Shown piece by piece: positions 7,163-14,518 of a stretch of DNA of 55,273 bases (position 1 is the stretch's first letter; the number at the start of each line of letters is the position of its first letter). The notes under the pieces are model-generated. The model saw only the letters and a program-made list of their open reading frames with translations. It was not told the DNA's origin and did not search any database. The stretch is taken from positions 1 through 55,273 of the forward strand of contig NZ_JAEULP010000003.1 of the NCBI RefSeq assembly GCF_016792905.1, written 5' to 3'. This DNA comes from Tabrizicola sp. (lineage in GTDB: Bacteria > Pseudomonadota > Alphaproteobacteria > Rhodobacterales > Rhodobacteraceae). The position numbers were made by a program, and so were the translations under genes.

Positions 7163-8868
7163 GCGGCAAGCTCAGGGCGTTCCTTTCGGGCAGCAGCCTT
7201 GGCGTGCGGCTTGGCGCGACGCTCATGCTTGCGCTGATCCCGCTCGGGATCCTCTCGGTTGTCCAGACGCGCAATACGCTGGACGAGATCGACGCAACCG
7301 CCCTGGAAGGGGTCGGCGGCGCGGCGCTTCAGGCGGTGCGCGACCAGATCGACCTGATCAAGGAAGCGCAGATTTCGGTCCGTGTGCTGGCCACGGTCCT
7401 GTCGCAGTCCCCGGTCGAGGACGCCGCCTGCAAGGACCAGGTGGCGGCAATCGCACGCGATATCCCCCAGGCAACCCTGGTGGCTTACATCCCCGTCAGC
7501 GGCCTGATGTCCTGCTCTTCGACAGGGCAGGTCTATGATTTCAAGGACCGCCCGAACTTTCAGAACATCCTCGCCGATCCGAAGCCGACGATCGTCTACA
7601 GCATCTACGGCCCGGTCTCGGGAACAGCCGTCGTCGGGATCAACCATCCGGTTTTCGACAGGTCGGGAACGCTGATCGGGATTGCGGCAATCTCGCTGGC
7701 GTATACTGCCGTCGCGCCAGACAGCTACGTCGATTACTTCGCCCTCTGGCGGCCTTCCTACCTGGCGACCTTCCTTGCCGACGGAACGCTGCTCCTGTCC
7801 TCCGATCCGGCGATCGACCCCGCAAAGGAGCTCCCGTCAAAGGTCGACCTCAAGCGCCTGGCCCTGGTGGCGGACAGGCCGTCCTATATCGACCAGGGCT
7901 CCGGACGCAACATCATGTCCGTCGTCAGCGTGACCGACGGTCTTTACCTCCTGTCCATCTGGCAGCGGGAAACCGGCAACTTCTGGCAGCAGGCCAGCAG
8001 CGCCGTGCCCTACCTGCTTCCCATCCTGACCTGGACGGCTGCCCTCGCCGTGGCTGCCTTCGCCTCAAGCCACCTCGTCGTGCGGCACATCCGCGCGCTG
8101 TCGCGCACGATGACCGACTACGTCGCCACCCGGAAAAGGCTGCAGATGCCGGATATGGGCGGCGCGCCCGCCGAGATCAGAAACCTCTCCGCGGCCTATG
8201 AAGACATGATCCGCACCATCGAACAGGAAGAGGCCGAGTTGCAGAATCTTCTGGTCGACAAGGACCTGCTGCTGCGCGAAGTGAACCATCGCAGCGGCAA
8301 CAGCCTGCAGATCATCGCCTCGATCATGCGGATGTACCGGCGCGAGGCACCGGACCAGAAGCTGCGCGCGGTGCTGGACGGCCTGATCAACCGGGTGATC
8401 GCGCTCTCCTCGACCCACACCAGCCTTTACGCCCTGTCGGGCCAGCGCGATGTTGCAATGGACGTGGTGCTGGCCAACGTGGTCAAGCGCCTGAAAGAGA
8501 TCCACGGCGTTGCCCTCGGCGTCGCGTCCAAGCGCCTGCAGCCGATCCGCATGGACAGCCAGGCGGCCGTTCCGCTTGCCCTCGCCCTGGCCGAAGCGGT
8601 CGGCTGCTTCTTCTCGCGGCCCGGCCTCGGTCGTGACGCCGTTGTCGTGGACCTGTCCGAGAGCGACGGCACTATCCGTCTCCGCCTTGAAGGACCAGAG
8701 GTGCCGCAACTGCTCCCGGAAACCACCAGCGGCCTGCTTTCCTTGCCGCAGCGGATGCTGCGGCAATTCGCGGCCCAGTTGTCCGGAACGGTCAGCATCC
8801 GGCTGGAAGGGGAACGGGCATCGGTCGAACTGGTCTTTCCCCGCCCCACGGGCGCAGCCGGAATGTAG
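7159..8868 (+). CDS. HisKA_2/HWE-family membrane sensor with degenerate ATP-binding domain (PhyP-like candidate)
   Basis: This 569-residue protein starts with TTG overlapping the ecfG stop. It has a membrane helix near residues 14-34, a ~240-residue periplasmic sensor region, a second helix near 282-305, a linker, and a HisKA_2-like dimerisation helix with His377 in REVNHRSGNSLQIIASIMR. The usual basic residue after the HR pair is replaced by Ser-Gly. The ATPase half is eroded: the N-box position reads LAEAVGCFFS instead of HExxTNA, and no DxGxG or GLGL boxes are seen. Gene position and loss of ATP motifs resemble PhyP, the PhyR phosphatase described in Sphingomonas. I infer a phosphatase or regulatory role rather than kinase activity. 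Confidence 0.82.
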   Translation: MSGKLRAFLSGSSLGVRLGATLMLALIPLGILSVVQTRNTLDEIDATALEGVGGAALQAVRDQIDLIKEAQISVRVLATVLSQSPVEDAACKDQVAAIARDIPQATLVAYIPVSGLMSCSSTGQVYDFKDRPNFQNILADPKPTIVYSIYGPVSGTAVVGINHPVFDRSGTLIGIAAISLAYTAVAPDSYVDYFALWRPSYLATFLADGTLLLSSDPAIDPAKELPSKVDLKRLALVADRPSYIDQGSGRNIMSVVSVTDGLYLLSIWQRETGNFWQQASSAVPYLLPILTWTAALAVAAFASSHLVVRHIRALSRTMTDYVATRKRLQMPDMGGAPAEIRNLSAAYEDMIRTIEQEEAELQNLLVDKDLLLREVNHRSGNSLQIIASIMRMYRREAPDQKLRAVLDGLINRVIALSSTHTSLYALSGQRDVAMDVVLANVVKRLKEIHGVALGVASKRLQPIRMDSQAAVPLALALAEAVGCFFSRPGLGRDAVVVDLSESDGTIRLRLEGPEVPQLLPETTSGLLSLPQRMLRQFAAQLSGTVSIRLEGERASVELVFPRPTGAAGM

Positions 8869-8895
8869 CGACCGGCCGCATGGGCCGGTCGCTAC
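8865..8895. terminator. Hairpin at the end of the nepR-ecfG operon
   Basis: A perfect 13-bp inverted repeat (GTAGCGACCGGCC at 8865-8877 and its complement at 8883-8895) with a 5-base loop starts at the stop codon of the kinase-like gene and precedes the convergent DUF3618 gene. There is no T-tract on either side, so it may be a Rho-assisted or bidirectional terminator. Confidence 0.6.
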
Positions 8896-8917
8896 CTGAT
8901 CATCCGATCCGCTGTCG

Positions 8918-9820
8918 CTAGTGATGCCGTACCGGCTGCCGGTCGTCCTGGGAAGCGAAGAGCGTCGAAGCACGGCGCATATCCGTCTTCAGGGCGTCGG
9001 ACAGGCTGCGGCCCAGCGCGCTCGCCTTCACCGCCTCGCGCCTCGCCATCGCCTTCACATCCGCGGAAAGCTGGTCGCTTGCCTCGCCCAACAGCCGGTC
9101 CTCCGTCGCTGTCTGCGGGAACAGGCAGGCGACCGCCGCCCCTGCAAGCGCCAGCGCGGCGCCCACCGCCAGCGGATTGGCATCAACCCTCTCCCGGCCC
9201 CTTTCGGCCATCGCGATGCGGGCCAGATAGATTCGCTCCCGTGCCTGCAGCGTCTGGTCGCGGGCAGCGCCCGTCAGTGACCCCAGCCCCTTGGCAAGCG
9301 CCACCCCGGTCTCGGCCGCCAGGGCCCGCGTGACTTCGGCCCGGTGCTTCGCAAGCTGCGCTGCCGGGGCGAGCTTGCGCCGCGCCGCATCGTCGATCTG
9401 CGCCAGGAGCTCCAGCGCCTTCGCACGCAGGCCCTGTGCCTCGCTCAGCCAATCCTCGTTCGGGTCCACCGGTTCGGGCGCCGGGGGGCCGCCCTCGTCC
9501 TCCCAGCGCGTCAGCGCCTCGAACTTGGTGCCGGCCATCGCGGGAACGGCTGACGCCGCTTCGGTGTCGTTCCCCGGACGGCGACCGAAGACCAGCGCCG
9601 CCAGCGCGATCCCGGCCACCGCCGCGACCAGGGGCTGGCCCCGGACCGCACCGTCCAGCCGTGACACCAGCGGCGAGGCGTGCTGCAACAGTGTATCCTT
9701 GCCCTCGGCCATCAGGTTCGCCGGTTGCAGCCGGTCTCGCAGGGCAGCAAGCGACCGGGCAAGCGCCACGCGGTCGCGCTCCAGCTCCCGCTCGATATCG
9801 TGCTTTGCAAAATCAGACAT
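8918..9820 (-). CDS. DUF3618 domain membrane protein
   Basis: This 300-residue protein opens with a charged helix (DIERELERDRVALARSLAALRDRL, shown here only as residues about 8-31) typical of the DUF3618 family. Two hydrophobic segments follow near 61-78 and 216-235, with a long Ala/Glu/Arg-rich helical region between. Related proteins are small stress-associated inner-membrane proteins with no proven biochemistry. It is the last gene of a three-gene operon; its start overlaps the holin-like gene by 8 bases. Confidence 0.75.
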   Translation of the reverse strand: MSDFAKHDIERELERDRVALARSLAALRDRLQPANLMAEGKDTLLQHASPLVSRLDGAVRGQPLVAAVAGIALAALVFGRRPGNDTEAASAVPAMAGTKFEALTRWEDEGGPPAPEPVDPNEDWLSEAQGLRAKALELLAQIDDAARRKLAPAAQLAKHRAEVTRALAAETGVALAKGLGSLTGAARDQTLQARERIYLARIAMAERGRERVDANPLAVGAALALAGAAVACLFPQTATEDRLLGEASDQLSADVKAMARREAVKASALGRSLSDALKTDMRRASTLFASQDDRQPVRHH

Positions 9821-10238
9821 GCTGTCGCGCTCCTGTTTCGTTCAGTCCACGCTCCACCGCCTCCGCATCGCGGCGCAGGCCACGCAGCGCGCTGTCCGGC
9901 CAGATCCCGCGCAGGCGCAATGCCGCGCGCCCGGCCATCGCAAGGCCAAGGGCCACCAGGCTCAGCGCCAGCCCGACGACCAGCGAAGCCCAGGCCGGCC
10001 CCAGGCCGGTCACCGCCAGCGCGGCCACGGCCGCCCCGGCAAGCACGTTCAGCCCGACAAGGCCCAGGATCGCCGCTACGCCGATCTTGACCAGACCTGA
10101 CCCCGCAGCTTTCAGACCCTCGGCCGCCTCGGTCCGGGCGAGCAGAAGCTCGCCTTTCACCAGCCGCCCAAGACCCGCTGCCACATCGGCCAGAAGCGAT
10201 GCCACCCCCGCTTCCCCGTCCTGTCGCTGTGCAGACAT
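9813..10238 (-). CDS. Phage-holin-superfamily (YqjE/DUF1469-like) membrane protein
   Basis: This 141-residue protein has a short amphipathic N-terminus, the segment GRLVKGELLLARTEAAEGLKAA-like near 24-45, and two long hydrophobic helices near 50-75 and 80-103. This matches the 'phage holin family' proteins that accompany ElaB/YqjD- and DUF3618-type proteins in bacterial stress operons. It is not evidence of a prophage. Its start shares one base with the stop of the gene before it. Confidence 0.72.
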   Translation of the reverse strand: MSAQRQDGEAGVASLLADVAAGLGRLVKGELLLARTEAAEGLKAAGSGLVKIGVAAILGLVGLNVLAGAAVAALAVTGLGPAWASLVVGLALSLVALGLAMAGRAALRLRGIWPDSALRGLRRDAEAVERGLNETGARQHV

Positions 10239-10867
10239 CAGATCCCCCGGTCGCGATGGCTCGACGAACGGATGAACCGCGCCGCCATGAACCCGGCAAG
10301 CGCGGCGGCCGCCACGAACGCGCCCGGATGACGGCGGGCAAGGTCCCGGACATCGGCGCCGATCTCGGCCACCGACCGCTGCCGCAGGCTGTCCGACGCA
10401 TTGGTCAGCCCCTGCGCCACCGAACTCAGCACCCGCGCCTTCAGTGCGTCATCCTCGGTGTCGGCCGACGCGTTCTGCAAGGTCGCCGCCAGCCGGTCGC
10501 CCACGTCCGACAGGCTTTCCCGCGCCGCGTCCGCTTTTTCGACGGCGGCATCCCGCACCGTTGCCAGCGTCGACCCGGCGCCGCTCACGATCGCGTCCTT
10601 GGCGTGCTGCGCGGTATCCTGCGCCTTGCGGATCACCCCGTCCAGGCGCGGCTTGGTCTCCGCCACCGCTTCACCGATCGCGTCCTTCGCCGTCGCGCCC
10701 ATCTCGCGGGCCGTATCTCCGGCGTCGGCGACTGTCTGCTTGACCGTCTCGGCAGCGCCCTCTGCCACATCGCGGAGCGCCCTGCCTCCCTCGCGGACCT
10801 TGTCGGCCAGCTGATCCACCGAAGATTGTTCGCCGTGTTTCGTGGTGTTCTTGTAGGTCGCGTTCAT
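10238..10867 (-). CDS. ElaB/YqjD (DUF883)-like membrane-anchored stress protein
   Basis: This 209-residue protein is almost wholly helical and rich in Ala, Asp and Lys, with repeated heptad-like stretches (about 20-165), then a C-terminal hydrophobic anchor (GAFVAAAALAGFMAARF near 184-200) ending in basic residues. The layout is that of ribosome- or membrane-associated DUF883 proteins. The frame is open to 10924, but ATG 10867 has AGGAGAA six to eight bases upstream and follows a candidate EcfG promoter. It is the first gene of the 10867-to-8918 operon. Confidence 0.72.
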   Translation of the reverse strand: MNATYKNTTKHGEQSSVDQLADKVREGGRALRDVAEGAAETVKQTVADAGDTAREMGATAKDAIGEAVAETKPRLDGVIRKAQDTAQHAKDAIVSGAGSTLATVRDAAVEKADAARESLSDVGDRLAATLQNASADTEDDALKARVLSSVAQGLTNASDSLRQRSVAEIGADVRDLARRHPGAFVAAAALAGFMAARFIRSSSHRDRGI

Positions 10868-10931
10868 TGCCGTTCTCCTGACATTCAACTTCACCCGGAC
10901 CGCAGCCAAGGGGCGGTCCCTCATCCCCTAC

Positions 10932-10956
10932 AATGCGCGGACTGCACTCGGGTTCC
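10932..10956 (-). promoter_or_regulatory. Candidate EcfG promoter for the DUF883/holin/DUF3618 operon
   Basis: On the minus strand GGAAC (10956-10952) is followed after 16 bases by CATT (10935-10932), one mismatch from CGTT. The predicted transcript start near 10925 leaves a leader of about 58 bases before the ATG at 10867. The mismatch lowers confidence, but position and neighbours fit. Confidence 0.55.
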
Positions 10957-11020
10957 CTCGCTCGGACAAGCTCTGCGCCCTGCCGCCGATCCCGACCCTG
11001 CATCTTTTCCGACCGGATCG

Positions 11021-11045
11021 GGAACCGGTTCCGGACTGGAGCGTT
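11021..11045 (+). promoter_or_regulatory. EcfG-type promoter of the DUF1328 gene
   Basis: GGAAC (11021-11025) and CGTT (11042-11045) are separated by 16 bases, a perfect match. The -35 sits in a GGAACCGGTTCC palindrome, but the reverse strand lacks a -10. The transcript would start near 11052, about 50 bases before ATG 11104. Confidence 0.82.
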
Positions 11046-11103
11046 GTCAGCGCAGATCATCAAATGCTGTCCCCCGGGACATCCGAAACCGAAGGAGACT
11101 CTC

Positions 11104-11265
11104 ATGCTTGGCTGGGCTGTAACGTTCCTCATCATCGCGATCATCGCCGGTGTCCTGGGCTTCGGCGGCATCGCTGGCACTTCCGCCGGTATCGCGCAGA
11201 TCCTCTTTGTCATCTTCCTTATCCTCTTCGTCGTGTCGCTGCTGCGCGGCGTCCTGACACGCTGA
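11104..11265 (+). CDS. DUF1328 small membrane protein
   Basis: This 53-residue protein consists of two transmembrane helices (about 3-22 and 29-48) joined by a Gly-rich turn ([11 protein letters not shown]). This is the DUF1328/YtjA pattern of small stress-induced inner-membrane proteins of unknown function. ATG 11104 is preceded by AAGGAG at a good distance and by an EcfG promoter. The longer open frame from 10933 has no family-like sequence before this ATG. An intrinsic terminator follows. Confidence 0.88.
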   Translation: MLGWAVTFLIIAIIAGVLGFGGIAGTSAGIAQILFVIFLILFVVSLLRGVLTR

Positions 11266-11313
11266 TCTCCGTCCCTCGAGGAAGCGGTCTTTCCCTGCCG
11301 TCTTCCCTGAACT

Positions 11314-11342
11314 GGGCTGCAACTCCGGTTGCAGCCCTTTTT
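11314..11342 (+). terminator. Intrinsic terminator after the DUF1328 gene
   Basis: GGGCTGCAAC (11314-11323), a TCCG loop, and GTTGCAGCCC (11328-11337) form a perfect 10-bp stem followed by TTTTT. It is a textbook Rho-independent terminator for the DUF1328 transcript. Confidence 0.93.
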
Positions 11343-11363
11343 CCTTTCGGCGGTCAGGCAGGC

Positions 11364-11837
11364 TCAGGCAGGCTCCGGCCGCCGCGTCAGGATCTGAAGC
11401 GTGACGGCAATCCCCTCGGTCCGCAGTTTCGGCGCCATGCGCGCGACAAACTGTTCCAGCGACGGCACCGCCTCGCCTGCCCCGATGATCAGATGCACGC
11501 TGGCTGTGTCCGTTCGCCGCATCGCGGGAAGCAGGGTCAGGATCGCGCACATCAGGGCGAACATTTCCTCGCCGCTCGCGCCGTCGGCCGCAAGGATCAT
11601 CCGGTCCAGCCCGCCTGCCCGCTGCACCGCGGTGTGCAACGCACAAAGCGACGCGCTTTGCCGGAAGTCGGTCCAGACCATCTGCGCCTCTGGCAGCGCC
11701 AGGTCGGCCAGGGTCATCCGGACCAGCGACCGGCCTGCGACGATGACATGCGCAGCATCCGAGGCCGAAACCAGTTCGGGCAGCGCCTGCAGCGCCAGAT
11801 CGTTCAGCAACACGACCCCGCATCCGTCCGGCATCAT
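11364..11837 (-). CDS. Unknown protein with weak SDR-like C-terminal pattern, EcfG-controlled
   Basis: I do not recognise this 157-residue protein. Its C-terminal half (LDRMILAADG..., LLPAMRRT..., a strand with IIGAG, then a helix and GIAVTLQIL) follows the order of a short-chain dehydrogenase fold, but the glycine-rich NAD motif and the YxxxK site are missing. If homologous it is a catalytically dead remnant. The start ATG 11837 (MMPDG) has GGGAGGG just upstream, while the longer frame to 11891 would overlap its own -10 element. A perfect EcfG promoter precedes it. Confidence 0.6.
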   Translation of the reverse strand: MMPDGCGVVLLNDLALQALPELVSASDAAHVIVAGRSLVRMTLADLALPEAQMVWTDFRQSASLCALHTAVQRAGGLDRMILAADGASGEEMFALMCAILTLLPAMRRTDTASVHLIIGAGEAVPSLEQFVARMAPKLRTEGIAVTLQILTRRPEPA

Positions 11838-11881
11838 CCAACCCTCCCGGCGCCCGGAAAAAGGTGTCGCGCCGCCGATCA

Positions 11882-11906
11882 AACGCGGCATCGGCTTCGC
11901 GGTTCC
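11882..11906 (-). promoter_or_regulatory. EcfG-type promoter, minus strand half of a divergent pair
   Basis: GGAAC (11906-11902 on the minus strand) and CGTT (11885-11882) have a 16-base spacer. The transcript would begin near 11875, about 38 bases before ATG 11837. Its -35 is back to back with that of the plus-strand candidate, only 8 bases away. Confidence 0.8.
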
Positions 11907-11914
11907 GTCCTCGG

Positions 11915-11939
11915 GGAACCGGACCCGATTCAGCGAGTT
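11915..11939 (+). promoter_or_regulatory. Candidate EcfG promoter of the AI-2E family gene
   Basis: GGAAC (11915-11919) is followed after 16 bases by AGTT (11936-11939), one mismatch from CGTT and keeping the GTT core. It would start transcription near 11946, 24 bases before ATG 11970. The back-to-back arrangement with a perfect minus-strand promoter supports it. Confidence 0.6.
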
Positions 11940-11969
11940 GGGCCAGAACTGGGCAGGGCGAGGGACATC

Positions 11970-13820
11970 ATGCCGGACACCGACGAGGCCGCCACGTCAT
12001 GGCGGGACCGGACCAGTCTCCCGACCGAGAGCGGTCATTCCATCGTCTCCCTGACCACCCTGGCAACCATCGTCGTCGTCTGCGCCATCCTCTATGTGGC
12101 AAAGGACCTGTTCCTGCCGCTGGTTCTCGGGATGCTCCTGGCCTTCATCCTGACGCCGGTGGTCAACGCCCTGCGCCGCCGTGGCCTGCGCGACATGCCT
12201 GCTGTCCTGATCACCGTCGTGGCTGCGGGCGGGCTGGTCGCTGCCTTTGTCCTGATCATCGCCTATCAGGTCAGCCAGATCGGCGCGAACCTGCCACAAT
12301 ATCAGGGAAACGTTCTGACCAAGATCGACACGTTGCTGGAAGCGGGCCGGGACAACCAGCTCGTGGCCCATCTGCAGGGCATGGTCGAAAAGATCTCGAC
12401 CCGCCTGGCCGCCGAAACCCCGGACGCGCAAACCGATGCGCAGACGATGAAGGTCGAGGTCGTCGAGCATTCCGGCCTGAAGGACTGGCTGTTCGATGTC
12501 ATCCTGCCTGCGCTTGCTCCGATCGGCATCTTCGGCCTGATCTTCGTTGTCGTCGTCTTCGCGCTGCTTGAACGCGCCACCCTGCGCGACCGGCTGGTGC
12601 AGCTCATCGGTGGCACCAACATCCTCACGACATCGCGCCTTCTGGCCGAGGCGGGGGCGCGGGTGTCGACCTACCTGCTCGCGCAGCTGGTGGTGAACGT
12701 CATCTACGCCGTGCCGATCTGGCTCGGCCTCTGGCTCATCGGCGTGCCGAACGCGCTGTTCTTCGGGCTTGTCACCCTGGTCATGCGCTTCGTGCCCTAC
12801 ATCGGCTCGGCCATCTCGGCCATCCTGCCCCTGCTCATGGCCTTCGCCGTCTCGCCGGACTGGTCGCTGGTCTTGTGGACCGGCGCGCTGTTTCTGGTCG
12901 TCGAGTTCGTCACCTCGAACATCGTCGAACCCTGGTTCTACGGCCAGCGCACCGGCGTGTCGCCGCTTGCGGTCATCGTTTCCGCCATGTTCTGGACCTG
13001 GCTCTGGGGCCCGATGGGTCTCATCATCGCAACGCCGCTGACCGTCTGCCTGGTGGTGATCGGCCACCATGTTCCCAGCCTGCGCCTGTTCCCGATCATG
13101 TTCGGCGACCAGCCGATCCTGGCCGACTCCGCCCGGCTCTACGACAGGCTGCTTGCGGGCCGGTCCTTCGAATTCACCGAGGCGGCAACCGCGACCACGG
13201 CAAAGCGCTATCTTGCCGACTACTACGACAAGACCGCCATCCCGGCGCTCGCGCTCGCCGAAGCCGATCACGAGGCGGGCCTTCTGACCGACCACGCGAC
13301 GCACCGTATCGCAAACGCCGCCTGGATCCTGACCGAAGAGCTTGACACAGTGGTCGAGGACGAACTGGCGCTGGGCGCGGAAGGCGGCGAGGACGAAACC
13401 GACGAAAGCCTGGTCGGCAACGGCAAGCTCGACGGTCTCGGCCGCCGGATCGCGGTGATCGGCGCGCAGACCCAGCTTGACGATGTGACGTCGCAGATGG
13501 TCGCGCAGGCCCTGCGCGCCGAAGGGGCCGAGGTCGCTGCTCTGCCGCTGCGCGCCGTGCTTCCCCGCGCCCTTCGCAGCTTCAAGCCCGAGACGCTGGT
13601 CGTCGTGACGCTGGGTACCGCCAATTCCGCCTCGGTCGACCTTCAAGTCCGCCAGCTGCGCAGACGCCTCTCCGGGGTCAGGATCGGTGTCGCAAAGTGG
13701 TCCGTTGCCGATGCTGCCCCCACCGAAACTCAGCGCAAGGCGGTGGCTGATTTCGTCGCCTCGGGTATGGAAGCGCTGTTCGAGAATGCCTTTGCCAGCA
13801 CGGCGGAAAAGCCCGCCTGA
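11970..13820 (+). CDS. AI-2E family (PerM-like) transporter with soluble C-terminal domain
   Basis: This 616-residue protein has an N-terminal and a central set of membrane helices typical of the AI-2E/PerM family (about 28-70, 80-103, 175-205, then 235-370, with FVPYIGSAISAILPLL and the conserved PLTVCLVVIGHHV end). An unusual ~240-residue cytosolic tail follows. Its last part (about 485-595: IAVIGAQTQLDD..., LVVVTLGTANSASVD, IGVAKWS) looks like a nucleotide- or B12-binding-type alpha/beta fold without the cofactor histidine motif. The substrate is unknown; AI-2 export is not implied. ATG 11970 follows GGCGAGGG; the frame is open far upstream through the antisense gene and that part is ignored. 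Confidence 0.83.
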   Translation: MPDTDEAATSWRDRTSLPTESGHSIVSLTTLATIVVVCAILYVAKDLFLPLVLGMLLAFILTPVVNALRRRGLRDMPAVLITVVAAGGLVAAFVLIIAYQVSQIGANLPQYQGNVLTKIDTLLEAGRDNQLVAHLQGMVEKISTRLAAETPDAQTDAQTMKVEVVEHSGLKDWLFDVILPALAPIGIFGLIFVVVVFALLERATLRDRLVQLIGGTNILTTSRLLAEAGARVSTYLLAQLVVNVIYAVPIWLGLWLIGVPNALFFGLVTLVMRFVPYIGSAISAILPLLMAFAVSPDWSLVLWTGALFLVVEFVTSNIVEPWFYGQRTGVSPLAVIVSAMFWTWLWGPMGLIIATPLTVCLVVIGHHVPSLRLFPIMFGDQPILADSARLYDRLLAGRSFEFTEAATATTAKRYLADYYDKTAIPALALAEADHEAGLLTDHATHRIANAAWILTEELDTVVEDELALGAEGGEDETDESLVGNGKLDGLGRRIAVIGAQTQLDDVTSQMVAQALRAEGAEVAALPLRAVLPRALRSFKPETLVVVTLGTANSASVDLQVRQLRRRLSGVRIGVAKWSVADAAPTETQRKAVADFVASGMEALFENAFASTAEKPA

Positions 13821-13864
13821 AGCGGACCGCCGAAAGTGGCTCCGGCGATCCGATACCGATCCGG

Positions 13865-14383
13865 TCAGAGATCCGCGGCGCCGCGGGTCCCGAGGTCCGG
13901 GGATTTGCCAGTGACCGCGCCCTTCACGATACTCGCGATGCCCCGCAAGAGCCCGTTGCCGTCCCAGACATCGGCATGGCCCGGGTCGATGACCAGCGCC
14001 ACCACGTCATGCGCCTCGGGCCCGTTCGGCCAGAACGCCTGCGCCCCCGGGTTCCACAGATCCTTCACCAGCCCCATCTCCGGGCTCACGCTCGCCTGGC
14101 CCGAAAGCGCGACATGATCTCCGCGCCCCTGATAGGACAGGAAGACCGATCCATCGGCCCCCACGTCCCGGGCCGCGCGGGAATCTCGCTCGGTCAGCAC
14201 ATAGATGACGCCCTTCTCCGGCGTCGGAATGGTGGACATCGGCCGACCGCGAAGGCCGTCCGCGCCGCGCGTGATCAGCATGGCAACGTCGACGGCCTTG
14301 AGCATCTCCCAGACCCTGTCGGCAGGAATGGGCTGGATCGAAGGCGGGTTCTGGGTGGTCTCGTGATCGCTGACAAGGGACAT
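13865..14383 (-). CDS. Pyridoxamine 5'-phosphate oxidase-fold 'general stress protein 26'
   Basis: This 172-residue protein has the split-barrel flavin-binding fold: a leading helix (VWEMLKAVDVAMLITRG, about 24-40), GRPMSTIPT, a strand VIYVLTERDSRAARDV, then VFLSYQGRGDHVALSGQASVS and an acidic/aromatic C-terminal part with FWPNGPEAHDVVALVI. Members bind FMN/FAD and are induced in the general stress response, but the substrate is unknown. ATG 14383 is preceded by GGAGACC, and an EcfG promoter with a 17-base spacer lies just upstream. Confidence 0.82.
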   Translation of the reverse strand: MSLVSDHETTQNPPSIQPIPADRVWEMLKAVDVAMLITRGADGLRGRPMSTIPTPEKGVIYVLTERDSRAARDVGADGSVFLSYQGRGDHVALSGQASVSPEMGLVKDLWNPGAQAFWPNGPEAHDVVALVIDPGHADVWDGNGLLRGIASIVKGAVTGKSPDLGTRGAADL

Positions 14384-14418
14384 CCTGGTCTCCGTTGCAA
14401 AGGAAGGTTCAGCGCTTC

Positions 14419-14444
14419 AACGCCGCCCCGACCCTGCAGGTTCC
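14419..14444 (-). promoter_or_regulatory. EcfG-type promoter of the general stress protein 26 gene
   Basis: On the minus strand GGAAC (14444-14440) and CGTT (14422-14419) are separated by 17 bases, within the accepted 16-17 spacing. The transcript would start near 14412, about 29 bases before ATG 14383. Confidence 0.8.
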
Positions 14445-14518
14445 GATGACCGGGCAAATCCAGCCCCGCAACTTGATCGCGTCCGATTTAATCGTAAGCA
14501 TCACGCGCCCGGCCTTGC

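Noticed and set aside
9813-10238. Prophage remnant suggested by the holin-like protein
   Set aside because: The two-helix protein belongs to a host stress operon with DUF883 and DUF3618 proteins; no other phage genes are near.
11021-11032. Divergent minus-strand promoter from the GGAACCGGTTCC palindrome
   Set aside because: The minus strand has CGGA, not CGTT, at the correct spacing; only the plus-strand promoter is supported.
11064-11969. Upstream extension of the AI-2E family frame (about 300 codons)
   Set aside because: It runs through a terminator, an EcfG promoter and the antisense gene, has no family-like sequence, and ATG 11970 has its own ribosome site.
11997-13646. Antisense ORF of 549 codons opposite the AI-2E gene
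   Set aside because: Charged, repetitive composition (Asp/Gln/His-rich) expected from the reverse frame of a membrane protein; no start signal.
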